Below, piece by piece: positions 34,929 to 43,415 of a stretch of DNA of 64,000 nt. The first letter of the stretch is position 1. Every line of letters starts with the position of its first letter. The notes beneath the pieces are model-generated. The model saw only the letters and a list, made by a program, of their open reading frames with translations. It was not told where the DNA came from and ran no database searches. The stretch covers positions 5,890,001 to 5,954,000 of the forward strand of contig NZ_RJKL01000001.1 of NCBI RefSeq assembly GCF_003751945.1, read 5' to 3'. Position numbers and translations under genes: made by a program. The DNA comes from Couchioplanes caeruleus (GTDB taxonomy: Bacteria > Actinomycetota > Actinomycetes > Mycobacteriales > Micromonosporaceae).

Positions 34929-37129
34929 GCGACACGACCACGGCGACGACGACCGCCACCCCGTTGCGCAAGGTGCTCGGGGAACGGACCGCCAAGGCGC
35001 TGGCGACGCATCTCGACCTGCACACCGCGGGCGACCTGATCTACCACTTCCCGCGCCGGTACGACGAGCGGGGCGAGCACACCGACCTGCGGCAGCTTCA
35101 GGTGGGTGAGCAGGTCACCCTGCTCGCGCAGGTCAAGAGCGCCACCGTACGCCCGATGCGTCAGCGCCGCGGCACCATGCTGGAGATCAGCATCGGGGAC
35201 GGCTCCGGCGCGACGCTCACCTGCACCTTCTTCAACCAGGCCTGGCGGGAGCGGGAGCTGCGCACCGGGCGGTGGGGCCTGTTCGCCGGCAAGGTCACCG
35301 ACTTCCGTGGCAAGCGGCAGCTCAACGGGCCCGCATACCAGTTGCTGCGGGCCGACGCCACGCAGGACGAGGCCGCCGAGGAGATCGAGGAGTTCGCCGG
35401 CGCGCTCATCCCGGTGTATCCGGCCGCGGCCGCCGTGCCGACGTGGACGATCGCCAAGTGCGTGCGGACCGTGCTGGACACCTTCGAGCCGCCCGACGAC
35501 CCGCTGCCCGGGGCGGTCCGGGCAAACCGCAACCTCGTCGGCATCGGCACCGCCCTGCGGGAGATCCATCGGCCGAGCTCCAAGGAGGAGCTGTTCAAGG
35601 CGAAGTACAGGTTGAAGTGGGACGAGGCCTTCGCCGTACAGCTCACGCTCGTGCAGCGCAAGGCCCGCGCGGCCGCCGCTCCCGGACGGTCGCGACCACG
35701 ACGCGACGACGGGATCCTGGCCGCGTTCGACGCGGCTCTTCCCTACGAGCTGACCGAGGGGCAGGCGCGGGTCGGCGAGGAGATCTCCGCGGACCTGGCG
35801 CGCGCCCATCCGATGCACCGGCTGCTGCAGGGCGAGGTAGGTTCCGGCAAGACGCTGGTCGCCGTCCGCGCGATGCTCCAGGTCGTGGACGCCGGAGGGC
35901 AGGCCGCGCTGCTCGCTCCGACGGAGGTGCTCGCCACCCAGCACCACCGCAGCATCAGCGCCCAGCTCGGCGCGCTGGGCCGGGCCGGTGAGATCGACGG
36001 CGATCCGGCGGGCACGCAGCTCACGCTGGTCACCGGTTCGCTCGGCGCGGCCGCGCGCCGGGCCGCGCTCGCCCGGGTGGCCGACGGCAGCGCGGGCATC
36101 GTCGTGGGCACGCACGCCCTTCTGTACGAGGGTGTCGACTTCCGCGATCTCGGCCTGGTGGTGGTGGACGAACAGCACCGCTTCGGCGTCGAGCAGCGGG
36201 ATGCCCTGCGGGCCAAGGCCGCCCAGCCGCCGCACGTGCTGGTCATGACCGCCACGCCGATCCCGCGGACGGTCGCGATGACCGTGTACGGCGACCTGGA
36301 GACCTCGACGCTGTCCCAACTGCCGCGCGGCCGCTCGCCGATCGCCTCGCACGTCGTGCCACCCGAGCGGCCGGCGTTCCTGGACCGGGCCTGGCAGCGG
36401 GTCAAGGAGGAGGTCCGGGCCGGGCATCAGGCGTACGTGGTGTGCCCGCGGATCGGGGACGCGGCCGGTGCCGAGGACGACGGCGAGCCCCCGTCCGACA
36501 CGGAGTCCGCCCGCCGCCCGCCGCTGGCCGTGCTCGACGTGGCGCCGATCCTGGAGGAGGGTCCGCTGCACGGCCTGCGGATCGGAGTCCTGCACGGGCG
36601 GCTGCCCGCCGAGGAGAAGGACGCGGTGATGCGCCGGTTCGCCGCCGGCGAGCTGGACGTGTTGGTGGCCACGACGGTGATCGAGGTCGGCGTGGACGTG
36701 CCGAACTCGACCGTCATGATCATCATGGACGCGGACCGGTTCGGCGTCTCCCAGCTCCACCAGCTCCGCGGCCGGGTGGGGCGGGGCTCGGCGCCCGGCA
36801 TCTGCCTGCTGGTCACGGAGGCGGTGGAGGGCACGCCGGCCCGCGAACGCCTGGACGCGGTGGCGTCCACGACGGACGGCTTCAAGCTTGCCGAGCTCGA
36901 CCTGGAGCAGCGCCGCGAGGGCGACGTGCTGGGCGCGTCGCAGTCCGGCCGGCACAGTCACCTGCGGCTGCTGTCCCTGCTGCGAGACAGCAAGCTCATC
37001 ACCGACGCGCGGGCCGAGGCCGCCGAGCTGGTCGGCGACGATCCCACCCTCGAGCGGCATCCGGCGCTGGCCGCCTCCGTGGCCGCCCTGGTCGACGAGG
37101 AACGAGCCGAGTATCTGGAGAAGGGATGA
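34925..37129 (+). CDS. recG: ATP-dependent DNA helicase RecG
   Basis: A 734-residue branch-migrating helicase that remodels stalled forks and Holliday junctions. The N-terminal wedge/OB domain spans about residues 60-160. The helicase core has Walker A GEVGSGKT (303-310), the DEQH box (415-418), MTATPIPRT and QLRGRVGRG. A short Pro/Asp/Glu-rich insertion precedes the second RecA domain (DDGEPPSDTES). Start ATG 34925 overlaps the FakA-like stop. Confidence 0.97.
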   Translation: MSDTTTATTTATPLRKVLGERTAKALATHLDLHTAGDLIYHFPRRYDERGEHTDLRQLQVGEQVTLLAQVKSATVRPMRQRRGTMLEISIGDGSGATLTCTFFNQAWRERELRTGRWGLFAGKVTDFRGKRQLNGPAYQLLRADATQDEAAEEIEEFAGALIPVYPAAAAVPTWTIAKCVRTVLDTFEPPDDPLPGAVRANRNLVGIGTALREIHRPSSKEELFKAKYRLKWDEAFAVQLTLVQRKARAAAAPGRSRPRRDDGILAAFDAALPYELTEGQARVGEEISADLARAHPMHRLLQGEVGSGKTLVAVRAMLQVVDAGGQAALLAPTEVLATQHHRSISAQLGALGRAGEIDGDPAGTQLTLVTGSLGAAARRAALARVADGSAGIVVGTHALLYEGVDFRDLGLVVVDEQHRFGVEQRDALRAKAAQPPHVLVMTATPIPRTVAMTVYGDLETSTLSQLPRGRSPIASHVVPPERPAFLDRAWQRVKEEVRAGHQAYVVCPRIGDAAGAEDDGEPPSDTESARRPPLAVLDVAPILEEGPLHGLRIGVLHGRLPAEEKDAVMRRFAAGELDVLVATTVIEVGVDVPNSTVMIIMDADRFGVSQLHQLRGRVGRGSAPGICLLVTEAVEGTPARERLDAVASTTDGFKLAELDLEQRREGDVLGASQSGRHSHLRLLSLLRDSKLITDARAEAAELVGDDPTLERHPALAASVAALVDEERAEYLEKG

Positions 37130-37473
37130 TCCTGCATTTCTGCCCCCGCGCCGAGTGGGATGCGGCGACCGCGACGGGCACCTACCGTGCCGACTCCCTG
37201 GCGACGCAGGGCTTCATCCACTGCTCCACGCCGGAGCAGGTCCACATCCCGGCGACCCTGCTCGCCCGGGGACGCACGGATCTGGTGCTGCTCGTGCTGG
37301 ACGAGGCGCTGCTGCCGGCGCCCGTGAGGTGGGAGGACGGTGATCCCCCGGATCCGGGCGGCATGCAATTCCCGCACCTGTACGCCCCGATCCCGGTGAA
37401 CGCGGTCTCGGCGGTACACGAGTGGCACCCGGAGCCCGACGGCTCGTTCCGGCCCCCGGATCTCCTCTCGTAG
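37126..37473 (+). CDS. DUF952 family protein
   Basis: A 115-residue protein with the DUF952 pattern: an ILHFCPRAEWDAA opening, GFIHCSTPEQV with the conserved His-Cys-Ser and FPHLYAPIPVNAV. The family is fold-related to ADP-ribosyltransferase-like proteins; no activity is established. Coupled to recG by ATGA overlap. Confidence 0.9.
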   Translation: MILHFCPRAEWDAATATGTYRADSLATQGFIHCSTPEQVHIPATLLARGRTDLVLLVLDEALLPAPVRWEDGDPPDPGGMQFPHLYAPIPVNAVSAVHEWHPEPDGSFRPPDLLS

Positions 37474-37488
37474 CAGCGATCTTCCGGC

Positions 37489-37519
37489 TTGCGTTGGAGC
37501 GCACTCCACCCCGTAGCGT
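37489..37519 (+). promoter_or_regulatory. MerR-type promoter with 19-bp spacer and central palindrome
   Basis: TTGCGT (37489-37494) and TAGCGT (37514-37519) are separated by 19 bases, the elongated spacing used by MerR-regulated promoters. The spacer holds the inverted repeat TGGAG-CGCA-CTCCA. The first gene begins eight bases after the -10, so its mRNA is probably leaderless. The MerR protein encoded at 38039 is the obvious activator. Confidence 0.75.
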
Positions 37520-37526
37520 CGACGCC

Positions 37527-38045
37527 ATGGGGAAGCAAGCCGGAAACACCACCCTGCTGGAGATCGACTGGCAGTCCTGGATCGCCGGGACGGCACACGA
37601 CGCCTCGGCCGCCGGACGAGCGCGACGGGTCCGGTCCGCGGCCCGCGCGCGGGGCTGGCCGGTGATCTGCAGCCGATACCTCTCCGCCGATCCGACGGAC
37701 ACCTCGCGCGCCGACCCGGAGAGCACGGATGCGTCCTTCGTCGCCGGGTTCGAGCCGGAGCAGGACGACCCGGTCGTGACCAAGCATGGCCGGGACGTCT
37801 TCGACGTTCCCGAGCTGCCGGTCCTGCTCGACCGGCTGCACACCCGCCGCCTCCTGCTCACCGGCCTCATGACCGACCATGGGGTCGCGCTGGCGGCCCG
37901 GAGCGCCGCCGCACGCGACTGGGCGGTCACCGTGGTCGCCGACGCCTGCGCGGCGACCAGCGACCGGGCCCACGACCGGACGCTGTCCGAGCTCCGCGCC
38001 GCCGGGATCGGGATCATCGGCGCGGACGAGCTGGCGACATGGTGA
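37527..38045 (+). CDS. Isochorismatase-like (cysteine hydrolase fold) protein lacking the catalytic Cys
   Basis: A 172-residue protein of the isochorismatase fold. The early Asp is in LLEIDWQSW and the conserved Lys in VVTKHGRDVF. The nucleophile segment reads LLTGLMTDHGVALAARSAAA, where the usual Cys before the Val (as in TDICV or TNICV) is replaced by Gly. It is therefore probably not a thiol hydrolase, and may be a binding protein or use other chemistry. First gene of an operon with MerR and an aldo-keto reductase; starts at ATG 37527, eight bases after the promoter -10. Confidence 0.8.
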   Translation: MGKQAGNTTLLEIDWQSWIAGTAHDASAAGRARRVRSAARARGWPVICSRYLSADPTDTSRADPESTDASFVAGFEPEQDDPVVTKHGRDVFDVPELPVLLDRLHTRRLLLTGLMTDHGVALAARSAAARDWAVTVVADACAATSDRAHDRTLSELRAAGIGIIGADELATW

Positions 38046-38476
38046 GCCCCGCGATCTCGATCGCCGAGGTGGCCGAGCGGACCGGCCTCTCCAAGGACAC
38101 GCTGCGCTGGTACGAGGCGGAGGGCCTCATACCGAGCGTGCATCGCGACGCCAGCGGTCACCGGGCGTACGACGATGCCGCGGTCCGGGTCATCGAGCTG
38201 GTCGTCCGGCTGCGTCGCACCGGCATGCCGGTCAGGGACACCAAGGACTTCATCGCGATGACCCGGCAGGGTGCGGCCACCCACGGGCGGCGACTGGCCC
38301 TCCTCCGAGAACATCGCGAGCGCGTGCGCGCGCATCTCGCACAACTGGAGGGCGACCTCCACGCCATCGAGGACAAGATCGACCACTACGTCGGACTCAT
38401 CTCCGAGGGCCGCGACTGCGACGCCTCGAAAGTGACCGATCCGGCGATCCTTGCCCAGCAGAGGAGCTTGGGATGA
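38039..38476 (+). CDS. MerR family transcriptional regulator
   Basis: A 145-residue MerR protein. The N-terminal winged helix (about residues 4-72, ISIAEVAERTGLSKDTLRWY) is followed by a long dimerisation helix (LREHRERVRAHLAQLEGD) and a short tail with a single Cys (GRDCDASKV). The sequence is of the AdhR/YyaN kind that senses aldehydes or electrophiles and activates adjacent aldo-keto reductase or dehydrogenase genes. It overlaps the upstream gene by seven bases and the reductase by four. Confidence 0.92.
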   Translation: MVSPAISIAEVAERTGLSKDTLRWYEAEGLIPSVHRDASGHRAYDDAAVRVIELVVRLRRTGMPVRDTKDFIAMTRQGAATHGRRLALLREHRERVRAHLAQLEGDLHAIEDKIDHYVGLISEGRDCDASKVTDPAILAQQRSLG

Positions 38477-39507
38477 CCGTTACCGTACCCACCGTCGCCC
38501 TCGGAGACGGGCTGCACGTCAGCCGGATCGGCTTCGGCGGCATGGCGCTCAGCCACGCCTATGGGGACACCGATCCGGATGAGGCCCTGCGGACCCTCCA
38601 CCACGCGGTGGACCAGGGAGTGGCGTTCATCGACACCGCGGACGTCTACGGCAGGCCGCGCGACGGCAGCACCGGGCCGGCCGGGACCAACGAGGAGCTG
38701 ATCGCGAGGCTCCTGGCGGACCGGCGCGACGAGGTGAGCCTCGCGACGAAGTTCGGCATCACCGGTGCGGTCGGCACCCCCGGCATCAAGGCGACCCGCG
38801 GAGACCGCGACTACGTGCGCAGCGCCTGCGAGGCATCCCTGCGGCGGCTGGGCACCGACGTCATCGACCTGTACTACCTGCATCGCCGCCAGCTCGACAT
38901 CCCGATCGAGGAGACCGTCGGGGCGATGGCCGAGCTCGTCGCGGAGGGCAAGGTCCGCCACCTCGGCCTGTCGGAGGTGACCGCCGACGAGCTGCGGGCC
39001 GCTGCGCGGGTGCATCCCATCGCCGCCGTGCAGAGCGAGTGGAGCCTGTGGTCACGCGACGTCGAGGCCCGGGTCGTACCGGCGGCGCGCGAGGTCGGGG
39101 CGGGATTCGTGCCGTACAGCCCGCTGGGGCGGGGCTTCCTGACCGGCGCCATGACGCCGGAGAAGGTCTCGGCCGGCATCCTGCGCGGAGAACCCCGGTT
39201 CGTCGAGCACTTCGCGGCCAACCAGCGGATCGTCGATCTTGTGCGGGAGGTCGGTCGGGAAACCGGAGCGACCGCGGCGCAGGTGGCGCTCGCCTGGCTC
39301 TGGGCCCGGGGCGAAGCGCTCGGACTGCCGGTCGTGCCGATCCCCGGTACCCGGGTGGCGGCGCGGGTGACCGAGAACGCCGGCGCGCTGCGGGTGCGCC
39401 TCAGCCCGGCGCAGAAGGCCCGGCTGGACAGCGCGGCCGACCTCGTCCAGGGAGGCCGCAACCTGAGCTTCGCGCCGAAGGACTGGATCTCCGCCGGTCG
39501 GGAATGA
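38473..39507 (+). CDS. Aldo/keto reductase
   Basis: A 344-residue NADPH-dependent TIM-barrel oxidoreductase of the AKR13/YajO-like type. The catalytic tetrad is visible: Asp and Tyr in IDTADVYGRP, Lys in SLATKFGI and His in YYLHRRQL. The cofactor phosphate region is PVVPIPGTRVAARVTENAGAL. It is the last gene of the MerR operon, so it probably detoxifies an aldehyde or ketone sensed by MerR (inference). A strong hairpin follows. Confidence 0.95.
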   Translation: MTVTVPTVALGDGLHVSRIGFGGMALSHAYGDTDPDEALRTLHHAVDQGVAFIDTADVYGRPRDGSTGPAGTNEELIARLLADRRDEVSLATKFGITGAVGTPGIKATRGDRDYVRSACEASLRRLGTDVIDLYYLHRRQLDIPIEETVGAMAELVAEGKVRHLGLSEVTADELRAAARVHPIAAVQSEWSLWSRDVEARVVPAAREVGAGFVPYSPLGRGFLTGAMTPEKVSAGILRGEPRFVEHFAANQRIVDLVREVGRETGATAAQVALAWLWARGEALGLPVVPIPGTRVAARVTENAGALRVRLSPAQKARLDSAADLVQGGRNLSFAPKDWISAGRE

Positions 39508-39512
39508 GAAGC

Positions 39513-39545
39513 GGGCGCGCCGGCAGGTGCCGGCGCGCCCATCTT
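39513..39545. terminator. Terminator after the aldo/keto reductase
   Basis: GGGCGCGCCGGC-AGGT-GCCGGCGCGCCC, a 12-bp perfect stem starting five bases past the stop, followed by ATCTT. Confidence 0.75.
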
Positions 39546-39617
39546 CGTCGGGTCGTGCTTGACCGAGTCTCCGTCGGGTCGTGCCTGACGCGTCTCCGTC
39601 GGGTCGTGCCTTACGCG
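39543..39617. repeat. Three 25-bp tandem repeats at the 3' end of the LPXTG gene
   Basis: Units begin at 39543, 39568 and 39593, each of the form TCTCCGTCGGGTCGTGCCTG plus ACGCG with a few changes in the first copy. The third contains the TAA stop of the minus-strand sortase substrate. Confidence 0.85.
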
Positions 39618-41095
39618 GTGAAGGTGATCTTCCGACGGCGGGAGATCAGGAACAGCGCGCCGCCCGCGAGCAGCAGCAGGGCCGCGCCGCCCGCGATGCC
39701 GCCGGCCACCGGGCCGGTGACGGGCAGGGTGGGCTCGTCGGCCTTGCCGCCGCCACCGCCGCCGTTCTCGCACTCGAGCCCCTCGAGCGTGGCCTTGATC
39801 GGCTCGACGCCCAGCTCGGGGAGGTCGATCGTCGCGTAGGTGGCCCTGCCCAGCTTGAAGGCGACCTGCTCCGACTTGCCGGCCGCCACGGTCATCGTCT
39901 CGGTCTTGTCGCCGTACGTGATCTTCGCGATCGCCGGGGTGACGCCCTTGGGGTTCTCGACGGTGATCGCCACGGTCTCGCAGTCGTTCTCGACGATGAC
40001 CGTGGGCCACTCGCAGTCCTCGGACCGCTCCCAGTCGTAGGTGACGTCGTCCATGCCCTCGGCGCTGACGGTGACGGTGCCGGCGCCCGCCGGGACGGTC
40101 ACGGTCTCGCCCTTGCCGGCGTCGATGGTGACGGTCTTGCGGAAGTCGCCCGCCGTGACCGTGAAGTCGACGGCGTACCGGCTGATCTCGCCGTTGTTGC
40201 TGAGGTTCAGCGCGATCGTGCCGTCACACTGCGACAGCGGCTCGACGGCCGGGGTCTGGCAGCCCTGCTGGCCGCCGTTGTACCAGCCATGCGGCCCCTT
40301 CGAGCGGGCGCCGAGGCCGCTCTTGCTGCCGAGCTTCTTGTCGCCGTAGCGCGGACCGTTCTCGGTGATCTCCGAGATGATGTCCTTGTCGCTGCCGAAG
40401 AAGAGGTCCACCTGGGTGTTGCAGTCCGGCACGCTGACCTCCAGCGTCACCGAGCGCTGCTCGTTGGTGATCGTGCCGGTGTCGCGGTCGAACTCGTACT
40501 GCGGCACCGAGAACTGCGGCCTGGGCGTGAAGTAGGAGACGAGCGTGACCGGCTCGCCCTCGCACAGCTTGACGCCCTCGTCCAGGGACACCGTGGCGGT
40601 GGAGCTCTTGCCGTTCACGCCGAAGGTGTGGTGGAACGTGGCCTTGCCCGCCTCCACGCACGGGGTCTCGACCGGCGCGCACGGCTCGCTGAGGTCGACG
40701 CGTGCCGAGTTGTGCTCGTCCACATAGCCGTCGGCCGACCAGATCGACGTGAAGGAGATGGTGGCTTCCCGGGCGTCGCCGGTCACCTGCTGGGTGAGCG
40801 TCAGCTCCCCGTCGCGCCCGTGCGCCGACTTGGGGATGACCAGGTTGCCCGCGGCGGCCTTCTCGACGGCGGTGGGCGTGGTGGTGAGGTCCGCGACGGT
40901 GGCGTCGGTCGGATAGTCGTTGGTGAGCGTCCAGGTCACGATCCGCGTGCCGGTGGCCGTGTCGCAGACGGCCTTGCCGCTGACGGTCGAGGCGTGTGCG
41001 CTGGCGGGCGCGGTGACGACCGCGGCTCCACCGAAACCGATGAGTGCGCCGGCGAGGACGGTCGCGGCGCGGCGTAGCGGGGAGTTGAACTTCAC
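39611..41095 (-). CDS. LPXTG-anchored cell-wall protein
   Basis: A 494-residue surface protein. The signal peptide (about residues 1-33) ends near APASA. A long beta-rich extracellular region carries several Cys pairs and repeated immunoglobulin-like strands (TVTVPAGAGTVTVSAEG, ETMTVAAGKSEQVAFK). It ends with a Gly-rich linker, the sortase motif LPVTG, a hydrophobic helix and the Arg/Lys tail SRRRK. Sortase would link it to peptidoglycan; no sortase is in the window. GTG start at 41095 with AGGAG upstream. Binding partner unknown. Confidence 0.9.
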   Translation of the reverse strand: MKFNSPLRRAATVLAGALIGFGGAAVVTAPASAHASTVSGKAVCDTATGTRIVTWTLTNDYPTDATVADLTTTPTAVEKAAAGNLVIPKSAHGRDGELTLTQQVTGDAREATISFTSIWSADGYVDEHNSARVDLSEPCAPVETPCVEAGKATFHHTFGVNGKSSTATVSLDEGVKLCEGEPVTLVSYFTPRPQFSVPQYEFDRDTGTITNEQRSVTLEVSVPDCNTQVDLFFGSDKDIISEITENGPRYGDKKLGSKSGLGARSKGPHGWYNGGQQGCQTPAVEPLSQCDGTIALNLSNNGEISRYAVDFTVTAGDFRKTVTIDAGKGETVTVPAGAGTVTVSAEGMDDVTYDWERSEDCEWPTVIVENDCETVAITVENPKGVTPAIAKITYGDKTETMTVAAGKSEQVAFKLGRATYATIDLPELGVEPIKATLEGLECENGGGGGGKADEPTLPVTGPVAGGIAGGAALLLLAGGALFLISRRRKITFTA

Positions 41096-41695
41096 GCGTA
41101 CTCCTGAGGGCGGTCGAACAAGGGGGGGCCACGACACAGGGGAGACGGCGGCTCGCGCCGGGCGACGGCGGGCCGGAGACGACGCCTCCCCACGTCGTCG
41201 AGCCGACAGCGTTTCGTCGGCGCGGCTGACCTTAGCGACGGAGAGGAATCTGGGAAGTGGCTCAGGATCGGCTAAGGCTCTTGATGCGGATCCGAGACGA
41301 TCGCTCCACGGAAAGCCCGCGAGTCGATGCGGTGGGTGTCGATCGGCCCTTGTCGCCGTCACCCGGACGAGTGGCGCAGGCGCCGAACGTGACCGTCGCC
41401 ACACCCCGGAAAACCGCGCATATGCCCAGGTCAGGCGCCGATCCGTCACTCGGGCCGGAGCGTCGCCCGGTCGCGCGGTGTCCGAAAGATCCACAGTGGT
41501 GCCGCCCGCCGAAACCGCCGGCGGGCACTCTTGCGGATCAATCCGAAGAATGGCGCAGAAACCGCATATTGCTTCGATATATATTCGAGATCCTCGCTAT
41601 ACGGAAGGCGACGAAGTCGATGCGCTGAGTGCTATTTGGGAGGCAAAAGTTCACTCCGCAGTGGTGGGTGCGGAGGGGTGGCGTAGCGTCGCCGC
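41096..41695. other. 600-bp intergenic region without recognised gene
   Basis: The gap between the LPXTG gene and rsmD. Its rsmD-proximal part is more AT-rich than its surroundings (41560-41650, including CGATATATATTCG). Short open frames on both strands lack convincing start signals or family similarity. It probably contains the promoters of the LPXTG gene and of the rsmD operon, but I cannot place them confidently. Confidence 0.5.
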
Positions 41696-42271
41696 ATGAC
41701 CAGGATCATCGCCGGCGCCCATGGCGGTCGCCGGCTGGCCGCGCCGCCCGGCGCGCTCACCAGGCCCACCTCCGACCGGGTGCGGGAGGCCTATTTCAGT
41801 GCCCTGGGCACGATGACCGACCTGGAGGGCGCCCGCTTCGCCGACCTGTACGCGGGCTCCGGCGCGATCGGCCTGGAGGCGCTGTCCCGCGGGGCGGCGC
41901 ACGCGCTGCTGGTCGAGGCGGACGGCAAGGCGGCCCGGGCCATCCGCGACAACATCGTGGCGCTGCGGGTGGGCAGCGCCGCCCGGCTGGTCACCGGCAG
42001 GGTCGCCCAGGTGATCGCCGCCCCTCCGGAGGGTGGGCCGTACGACGTCGTGTTCGCCGACCCGCCGTACGCGGTCACCGACGACGAGGTCGCCGAGGTG
42101 CAGCGGCTGCTGGTGGAGAACGGCTGGCTCGCCGTGGACGCCGTGGTGACCTTCGAGCGGTCCTCGCGGACGGCCGTGCGCGGCGAGCCCCTGGAGTGGG
42201 TGGACGGCATCACCGCGGACCGCAGTCGTCGTTACGGCGAGACCACACTTTGGTACGGTCGCCGATCATGA
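41696..42271 (+). CDS. rsmD: 16S rRNA (guanine(966)-N2)-methyltransferase
   Basis: A 191-residue SAM-dependent methyltransferase. MTRIIAGAHGGRRL opens the protein; the SAM loop is LYAGSGAIGLEALSRGA and the catalytic motif is ADPPYA, typical of N2-guanine methylation of 16S rRNA. Overlaps coaD by four bases, a gene pair conserved across bacteria. First gene of a nine-gene plus-strand unit. Confidence 0.96.
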   Translation: MTRIIAGAHGGRRLAAPPGALTRPTSDRVREAYFSALGTMTDLEGARFADLYAGSGAIGLEALSRGAAHALLVEADGKAARAIRDNIVALRVGSAARLVTGRVAQVIAAPPEGGPYDVVFADPPYAVTDDEVAEVQRLLVENGWLAVDAVVTFERSSRTAVRGEPLEWVDGITADRSRRYGETTLWYGRRS

Positions 42272-42747
42272 GACGAGCGGTCTGTCCCGGATCCTTCGAT
42301 CCCGTCACCAACGGCCACCTCGACATCGTCGGGCGGGCCAGTCGGCTCTTCGACGAGGTGATCGTCGGCGTGCTGATCAATCACTCGAAGACCGGCCTGT
42401 TCAGCGTCGAGGAGCGCATCGGGATGCTCCGCGAGGCGACCGCTGGCTACGGCAACGTCCGCGTCGAGTCGTTTCACGGTCTCCTGGTCGACTTCTGCCG
42501 GGCGCAGGACGCCGCCGTGGTGATCAAGGGCCTGCGGGCGGTCAGCGACTTCGACTACGAATTGCAGATGGCGCAGATGAACATCGGCCTCTCCGGCGTG
42601 GAGACACTGTTCATGCCGACCAACCCGCTCTACTCCTTCCTCTCCTCCAGTCTGGTCAAGGACGTGGTCAAGTGGGGTGGGGACGCGTCGCCGTACGTCC
42701 CGGACTTCGTCGGGGAGCGGCTCGTGACGAGGCTGCGGCAAAACTGA
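42268..42747 (+). CDS. coaD: Phosphopantetheine adenylyltransferase
   Basis: A 159-residue enzyme transferring AMP to 4'-phosphopantetheine, the penultimate step of coenzyme A synthesis. The nucleotidyltransferase motif CPGSFDPVTNGHLDIV is at the start, IKGLRAVSDFDYELQMAQMN is the family signature and FLSSSLVKDV corresponds to the ISSTXVR motif. ATG 42268 overlaps the rsmD stop. Confidence 0.98.
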   Translation: MRRAVCPGSFDPVTNGHLDIVGRASRLFDEVIVGVLINHSKTGLFSVEERIGMLREATAGYGNVRVESFHGLLVDFCRAQDAAVVIKGLRAVSDFDYELQMAQMNIGLSGVETLFMPTNPLYSFLSSSLVKDVVKWGGDASPYVPDFVGERLVTRLRQN

Positions 42748-42838
42748 CGGCGTGGCCTTCGCGGCTTCGTCGCCGGGTTCGGCAGTAACGTGATCGCACC
42801 ACTCAGCGTGAGTGCTGTCTGACAGGAGTGAGGCGCCG

Positions 42839-43336
42839 GTGGATCCGCTCGACCGCATCGACGAGATCATCTCCATGGTGGAGCAGGCACGGTCCGTCCC
42901 GATGTCCCGGACCAACTTCATGTTCGACCGTGCCGAGATGGTGGCGCTCCTCGACGAGCTGCGCTCGGAGCTCCCCGGGGACCTGCGCCGGGCCGTCGCC
43001 CTCCTGGAGGAGCGCGACAAGATCATCGATGCCGGCAAGCGCGAGGCGGACCGGATCATCAGCGAGGGCGAGACGGAACATGCCCGGCTCGTGTCGGTGA
43101 ACGAGATCACGGTATCGGCCGAGCACGAGGGTGCCCGGATCATCGCCGAGGCCCGCGCCGAGGCGCAGCGCCTGCGGGAGGAGGTCGACGACTACGTCGA
43201 CACCGCCCTGGCCAACTTCGAGCAGTTCCTCACCCGGGCCCTGGCGTCGATAGAGCGTGGCCGCGACAAGATGCACGCGCTGCGCGAGATCGGCACCTTC
43301 CAGGGCGAAGACAGCGAGCGGCCGCTGCCGTTCTGA
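42839..43336 (+). CDS. sepIVA: SepIVA/DivIVA-like coiled-coil cell-division protein
   Basis: A 165-residue, largely helical protein with a long charged coiled coil (AREADRIISEGETEH-like, AEHEGARIIAEARAEAQRLR, EEVDDYVDTALANFEQFL). The DivIVA-like helical pattern and the position between coaD and the DUF177-rnc block match SepIVA (Rv2927c), an essential septal factor in mycobacteria. GTG 42839 is preferred because a GTGAGG sits five bases upstream; a further start at 42812 is open. Direct evidence for septal function is lacking here. Confidence 0.8.
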   Translation: MDPLDRIDEIISMVEQARSVPMSRTNFMFDRAEMVALLDELRSELPGDLRRAVALLEERDKIIDAGKREADRIISEGETEHARLVSVNEITVSAEHEGARIIAEARAEAQRLREEVDDYVDTALANFEQFLTRALASIERGRDKMHALREIGTFQGEDSERPLPF

Positions 43337-43415
43337 GCCTTCGGGGGCGATTCGACGCTGCCGACCCTGCTCAGGTAACCTTTCCTGTCGGCCTACCCAA
43401 GGCTGAGGATTCACG

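Noticed and set aside
41257..41628. A 123-codon plus-strand open frame in the gap before rsmD
   Set aside because: No ribosome binding site, no similarity and composition unlike coding sequence here; treated as intergenic.
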